Of a stretch of 18,313 bases of DNA, positions 15,109 through 18,313 are shown piece by piece. Position 1 is the first letter of the stretch, and each line of letters opens with the position of its first letter. Below the pieces are notes generated by a model, which was not told the DNA's origin, did not search any database, and worked only from the letters and a program-made list of their open reading frames with translations. The stretch is from Firmicutes bacterium UBA3738 (GTDB lineage Bacteria > Bacillota > Clostridia > Peptostreptococcales > Anaerovoracaceae): contig DFGY01000016.1 in the NCBI GenBank assembly GCA_002372505.1, forward strand, positions 1 to 18,313, given 5' to 3'. The position numbers and the translations under genes are program-made.

Positions 15109-16367
15109 TATTTCAAAAATCCTAAGGGATCTGCCAGCTTGCCGTTAACCTGTACTTCGAAATGACAGTGGGTGCCTGTGGAAGGCCCGGTGCTGCCTGC
15201 CTTTGCTATGACAGTTCCTGTCTTAACTTTTTGTCCTACCCTGGCAACCAGCTGGCTGTTGTGGGCATAAAGAGTCACAAGACCGCCGCCGTGGGCAATC
15301 ATTACGTAATTGCCGTAGCCGGAGCTGTAGGTGGATCTGACAACGGTTCCGTCATAGGCTGCCAAAATAGGCGCACCTGTATATGTTGGAACGTCTATTC
15401 CCCTGTGAAGCTCCTTGCCGTGGAATGGACAAATCCTATATCCGAATTTAGAAGAAATCCTGTGGCTTGAAGGAACTGGCCAGAGCAGCTTATCCCCGCT
15501 GTATTTACCGTCAAGATTGGCAAATATCAGGGCGCTTTGAAGTATGGCATCGTTCTGAGCCTCCATAGTCTCAAGCTGCTTTGACAGGGCTTCCTTCTGG
15601 TCTTCCCTTGCCTTCTTCAGCTTTTCCTCTTCTTCTTTTATTTCTTTATAATCCTTCTTTAAGGACTTTATACTCTTTCTGTCGTTTCTGTAGATGCGCC
15701 CCACCATATCTACATTATTTATTACATCGCTGATACTGTCGGAGCTGAGTACGATATCCACAAAGCCTACGGTTCCGCTTTTGTACATTGCCCTGAGGCG
15801 CTTGTTCATTCCTTCCTGATTCTTTGATATTTTCTTCTTCGTTTCTTTGGCCTTATCTTCCAGAGTCTTTATTTTTTTATTCAGTTCTTTTAGCTGAGCC
15901 TCGATGGTAATCATTTCTCTTTCCATCTGCTCTATTTCAGATTCCAGTCCCAGCACCTTTTCCTCATCCTCCTGGCTCAAGTTGCTGTTTTCAATTACCT
16001 TTTTAAGATCCTTTCTGGACTGCTCGTTGTTTTTCTTTACCTGGTCTTTCTTTTCCTTGTCGGTTTTTTTATCGTCACCGCTCTTTGTGTCATCCACTTC
16101 CTTGGTGTCATCTTCTTCAATTACGATTTTCTTATTGTCTTCAGGCTTTTGCTCATTTTGCTCTGTATTGTCTGTGCCTTCTTGATTCTGCCCTTCGTTA
16201 TTCTGACCATTTCCCTGATTATTCTGCTGATTGTTTCCTTGCTCTGTCTGCTGGTCTGCCTTCTGTCCCTGATTATTTGTTTCTGCAAATGAAAAGGTCA
16301 CGGTGAAGGTCATCACCAGTATTAGGGCTATTATTAATGCTTTTATTACTTTGCTGCTCTTTCTCAT
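15108..16367 (-). CDS. Coiled-coil M23 peptidoglycan hydrolase, EnvC/PcsB-like
   Basis: This 419-residue secreted protein is the likely partner hydrolase of FtsEX. A signal peptide (about 1-28) is followed by an Asn/Gln-rich low-complexity stretch (30-72), a Lys/Asp/Glu-rich part, and a long coiled coil (about 105-270) with the RAMYKSG segment typical of EnvC- and PcsB-type proteins. The LytM/M23 domain (about 295-419) keeps all zinc and catalytic residues: His321 and Asp325 (HRGID), His369 (YAH), His400 and His402 (HCHFEV). So, unlike EnvC itself, it should be an active endopeptidase. It follows ftsX by 18 bases, with AGGA before the ATG. FtsEX is known to activate coiled-coil hydrolases across the membrane, which fits the order here. 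Confidence 0.92.
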   Translation of the reverse strand: MRKSSKVIKALIIALILVMTFTVTFSFAETNNQGQKADQQTEQGNNQQNNQGNGQNNEGQNQEGTDNTEQNEQKPEDNKKIVIEEDDTKEVDDTKSGDDKKTDKEKKDQVKKNNEQSRKDLKKVIENSNLSQEDEEKVLGLESEIEQMEREMITIEAQLKELNKKIKTLEDKAKETKKKISKNQEGMNKRLRAMYKSGTVGFVDIVLSSDSISDVINNVDMVGRIYRNDRKSIKSLKKDYKEIKEEEEKLKKAREDQKEALSKQLETMEAQNDAILQSALIFANLDGKYSGDKLLWPVPSSHRISSKFGYRICPFHGKELHRGIDVPTYTGAPILAAYDGTVVRSTYSSGYGNYVMIAHGGGLVTLYAHNSQLVARVGQKVKTGTVIAKAGSTGPSTGTHCHFEVQVNGKLADPLGFLK

Positions 16368-16385
16368 TTTTTCGTCCTTATATTC

Positions 16386-17276
16386 CTAAACATTCAGGAA
16401 TCGTCTCATGGATATTGTACTTCCCAGTGCTCCTATTAATATGCCCAGAACCAGGAAGACTCCCAGGAGAGCCAGCCCCATGCCTGAAACGGGGAATACC
16501 GGTACCTGGAGCACCTGAGCTACTCCGCTGCCTATGACACTCACTACCCTGCTGTAAATCAGTGTCGTAATGCCGGCGGCTACAATAGCTGAAAACGCAC
16601 CGATAATTATTCCTTCCATCATGAAGGGTCCCCGTATAAACCAGTTGGTGGCCCCAACGTATTTCATAATGGATATCTCTTCCGACCTGTTCATAACCGT
16701 CAGCTTAATGGTATTGGCCACAACGATTATGGATACGAATATAAGGAAGAGAATTATTACCGTTCCCGCAATCTGGACGCCGTGGGAAAACATCACCAGC
16801 TTGTCCACTGTGTTTTTATAATACCTTATGTCCTCTATGCCTTTAATTTTTTCTGCCTTCGCCGCTACGGCATCGGCATTTTCTATGGCGGACACCTCTA
16901 TTACCAAAGAGTTTGGCAGAGGATTGTCACTCAGAGAATCCAGTAGATATCCGCTGCCTCCCCATCTTTCCTTCATGATTTTAAGGGCCTCATCCTTGGT
17001 GCGGTACTTAACGTTCTTTACGTCCTTCCACTTTGAAACGGCTTCCCGCTCTTTAAGTATGTCCGCCTCCTTCGCCTTATCCGGATAGAACACCTCTATG
17101 GTGTTGTAATCGTCTTTTACACTGTCCGTTGCAATGTTTACGTTGACAACCACTATGGAAAAGAGACCGAGTATGAGCAGCATGGCTGTAATTGCAAATA
17201 CAGATGCTATAGTCATACCTTTGTTTCTCTTTATCTGCCTTAATGACTGGGTTACAGTGTAGCCAAACTTATTCAT
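16386..17276 (-). CDS. ftsX: Cell division protein FtsX
   Basis: This 296-residue membrane protein is the permease-like half of FtsEX, which transmits ATP hydrolysis in the cytoplasm to wall hydrolases outside. Four membrane segments are visible (about 21-43, 170-192, 222-244, 263-285). Between the first two is an extracellular domain (about 44-165) that would bind the hydrolase coiled coil. NRSEEISIMKYVGAT (197-211) is the conserved cytoplasmic coupling segment, and the N-terminus has SLRQIKRNKGM. Length is usual. It overlaps ftsE by 8 bases and precedes the M23 gene. Confidence 0.96.
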   Translation of the reverse strand: MNKFGYTVTQSLRQIKRNKGMTIASVFAITAMLLILGLFSIVVVNVNIATDSVKDDYNTIEVFYPDKAKEADILKEREAVSKWKDVKNVKYRTKDEALKIMKERWGGSGYLLDSLSDNPLPNSLVIEVSAIENADAVAAKAEKIKGIEDIRYYKNTVDKLVMFSHGVQIAGTVIILFLIFVSIIVVANTIKLTVMNRSEEISIMKYVGATNWFIRGPFMMEGIIIGAFSAIVAAGITTLIYSRVVSVIGSGVAQVLQVPVFPVSGMGLALLGVFLVLGILIGALGSTISMRRFLNV

Positions 17277-18003
17277 GCCTATCAGTCGCTCCTCCCCAGT
17301 TAAATTCCACTTTAAACTTCGGCTTTTCCTCGCCTCTGTAAGAGCCTATCTGGTCGCCTACAATTCTGCCGTCGTGGATGGTCACTACCCGCTTGTTCAT
17401 GCGGTCGACTATATCCTTGGCATGGGTAACCATGAGCACAGTGGTGCCGGTGCCGTTAATTATTTCAAGGAGCTTCATTATTTCCGAAGCCGTATCCGGA
17501 TCCAGGTTCCCCGTTGGCTCATCGCAAATGAGCACTGGAGGATTATTGATTACCGCCCTGGCTATGGACACTCTCTGCTGCTCCCCTGCGGAAAGCTCGC
17601 TCGGATACTTGTCCATGTAGTCTGCAATGCCCATGAGATCCAGGACCTGAGGCACCTTCTCTTCTATTTTCTTTTTGCTGTTATATGTTATTTCAAGGGC
17701 GAAGGCCACATTCTCGTATACAGTCTTGTTTTCAAGGAGCCTGAAGTCCTGAAAGACAATGCCAAGTCCCCTTCTGTATTCGGGAATCTTCTTCTTCGGC
17801 AGCCCTGTTACTTCCGTGCCGTTAACGGTTAACTTACCTTCGTCTGCATCCAGTTCTTTGAGAATCAGCTTGATCATTGTGGTCTTGCCGGCGCCGCTGG
17901 GGCCGACGAGAAACACAAACTCACCCTCATCAATATGAAGGGTCACATCTTCTATGCCCACATTCTCATCGTAGCGTTTTGTGACGTGGTCAAATACTAT
18001 CAT
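17269..18003 (-). CDS. ftsE: Cell division ATP-binding protein FtsE
   Basis: This 244-residue cytoplasmic ATPase pairs with FtsX. Walker A is GPSGAGKTT (34-42), the Q-loop Gln85, the signature LSAGEQQR (137-144) and Walker B VLICDEP (157-163), with a downstream H-loop in VTHAKD. The signature has Ala where FtsE usually has Gly, a tolerated variation. The C-terminus carries about 20 extra residues (KPKFKVEFNWGG) beyond the standard core. I chose ATG 18003 because the protein then begins MIVFDHVTKRY as in other FtsE proteins, with AAGG 5 bases upstream. A GTG at 18027 would add eight residues and has a poorer ribosome site. It is first in the unit, about 40 bases after the predicted transcription start. 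Confidence 0.93.
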   Translation of the reverse strand: MIVFDHVTKRYDENVGIEDVTLHIDEGEFVFLVGPSGAGKTTMIKLILKELDADEGKLTVNGTEVTGLPKKKIPEYRRGLGIVFQDFRLLENKTVYENVAFALEITYNSKKKIEEKVPQVLDLMGIADYMDKYPSELSAGEQQRVSIARAVINNPPVLICDEPTGNLDPDTASEIMKLLEIINGTGTTVLMVTHAKDIVDRMNKRVVTIHDGRIVGDQIGSYRGEEKPKFKVEFNWGGATDRHE

Positions 18004-18050
18004 CGCAACCTTAAACTTTCCTTCCACTTTTACTTTCTATGCAAAGATGT

Positions 18051-18079
18051 ATTATATCACTGTTCAGTGTAATTTACAA
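18051..18079 (-). promoter_or_regulatory. Promoter of ftsE unit with palindromic spacer
   Basis: On the minus strand TTGTAA (18079-18074) and TATAAT (18056-18051) are 17 bp apart, with extended -10 TGATATAAT. The spacer contains the perfect dyad CACTG-TT-CAGTG (18058-18069), which could be an operator for a dimeric regulator. Confidence 0.65.
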
Positions 18080-18080
18080 A

Positions 18081-18185
18081 TTATAACATGACATCGCTTT
18101 CCTCTTTGCTCGCTTCCACCTTCTCAATCATTCCCCTCATAGGCTTATGGAGCAGCAGACCGAAGATAACCCGGTAGTTTGACAC
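18081..18185 (-). CDS. Possible 34-codon orphan ORF or gene remnant
   Basis: An open frame runs from GTG 18185 to TAA 18081, just upstream of the ftsE promoter. The reading NYRVIFGLLLHKPMRGMIEK and the following acidic/basic tail has codon choice like the neighbouring genes, with a hydrophobic part and a charged C-terminus. I do not recognise it. It has no clear ribosome site and an in-frame TGA four codons before the GTG. It could be a small protein, the 3' remnant of a lost gene, or chance. Confidence 0.3.
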   Translation of the reverse strand: MSNYRVIFGLLLHKPMRGMIEKVEASKEESDVML

Positions 18186-18208
18186 TTTAAAAGCTCAAAA
18201 ATCTCTCG

Positions 18209-18234
18209 GAGCGTTGAAAACGCTCAATTTTTTT
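18209..18234 (+). terminator. Strong hairpin with T-run
   Basis: GAGCGTT (18209-18215) pairs perfectly with AACGCTC (18219-18225) around a 3-base loop. AATTTTTTT follows on the + strand, the shape of a factor-independent terminator. No plus-strand gene lies upstream in the window. On the minus strand the T-run is 7 bases off the stem. Confidence 0.6.
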
Positions 18235-18255
18235 GTCAAATTTTCAATATTTTGC

Positions 18256-18284
18256 TTGCGTCTTTTTGCGTCTTGTGATATAAT
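18256..18284 (+). promoter_or_regulatory. Rightward promoter for a gene beyond the window
   Basis: TTGCGT (18256-18261) and TATAAT (18279-18284) are 17 bp apart, with extended -10 TGATATAAT. TTGCGTCTT is repeated exactly 10 bp apart (18256-18264 and 18266-18274), covering the -35 and part of the spacer. The window ends in GCGAAAGGA, a likely ribosome site, so a plus-strand gene should start just past the edge. Confidence 0.75.
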
Positions 18285-18313
18285 ATAGACAAGTTTAAGT
18301 TGATGCGAAAGGA

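Noticed and set aside
1..18313. CRISPR array, riboswitch, prophage or replication origin
   Set aside because: No regularly spaced repeats, no recognisable riboswitch core before any gene, no phage genes, and no dnaA-box cluster were seen.

Overview
The window looks like chromosomal DNA of a Gram-positive anaerobe of the Clostridia (Bacillota). The evidence is a small TrpR-like YerC regulator, an ftsE-ftsX-peptidase cluster, Pdp-type pyrimidine-nucleoside phosphorylase, AGGAGG-type ribosome binding sites, and sigma-A-like promoters that often carry an extended -10 (TGATATAAT). I cannot resolve genus or species. Almost all genes are on the minus strand. The exceptions are the transposase at the left edge, an M29 aminopeptidase, and an outward promoter at the right edge.

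Left part (1-3690). An IS1634-like transposase (+) is cut by the left window edge and is followed by a possible bidirectional terminator. Next comes a tRNA-Ser(CGA) gene (-) with encoded CCA, its own promoter and a possible terminator. Upstream of the tRNA, on the minus strand, a lipid kinase of the DagK/YegS family, a membrane-anchored barnase-like ribonuclease and a barstar-like inhibitor form a probable operon. The RNase-inhibitor pair is the most distinctive part of the window.

Middle (3690-6600). An M29 metallo-aminopeptidase (+) converges on a secreted SH3b/N-acetylglucosaminidase (-). The likely terminator of the peptidase lies inside the last codons of the glucosaminidase gene.

Middle right (6600-12313). 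One seven-gene minus-strand unit starts at a strong promoter (12285-12313): yerC-like regulator, 4'-phosphopantetheinyl transferase, recX, rmuC, metallophosphoesterase, deoB, pdp. Most junctions overlap or abut (TAATG, TAAATG). DeoB and Pdp form a nucleoside salvage pair: Pdp releases (deoxy)ribose-1-phosphate and DeoB isomerises it to the 5-phosphate.

Right part (12317-18313). A second minus-strand unit runs ftsE, ftsX, M23 peptidase with coiled coil, recJ, S41 C-terminal processing protease. FtsEX plus the M23 enzyme is a division/cell-wall hydrolysis module in which the ABC transporter-like complex activates the hydrolase outside the cell. recJ is inserted between the hydrolase and the protease genes. 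The last 310 bases hold the ftsE promoter with a palindrome in its spacer, a 34-codon orphan open frame, a strong hairpin with a T-run, and a rightward promoter for a gene beyond the window.

Most of the window is ordinary housekeeping sequence. I do not see a clearly new multi-gene system. The points most worth checking are the divergent lipoprotein barnase with its barstar, and the compact regulatory region at the right end.
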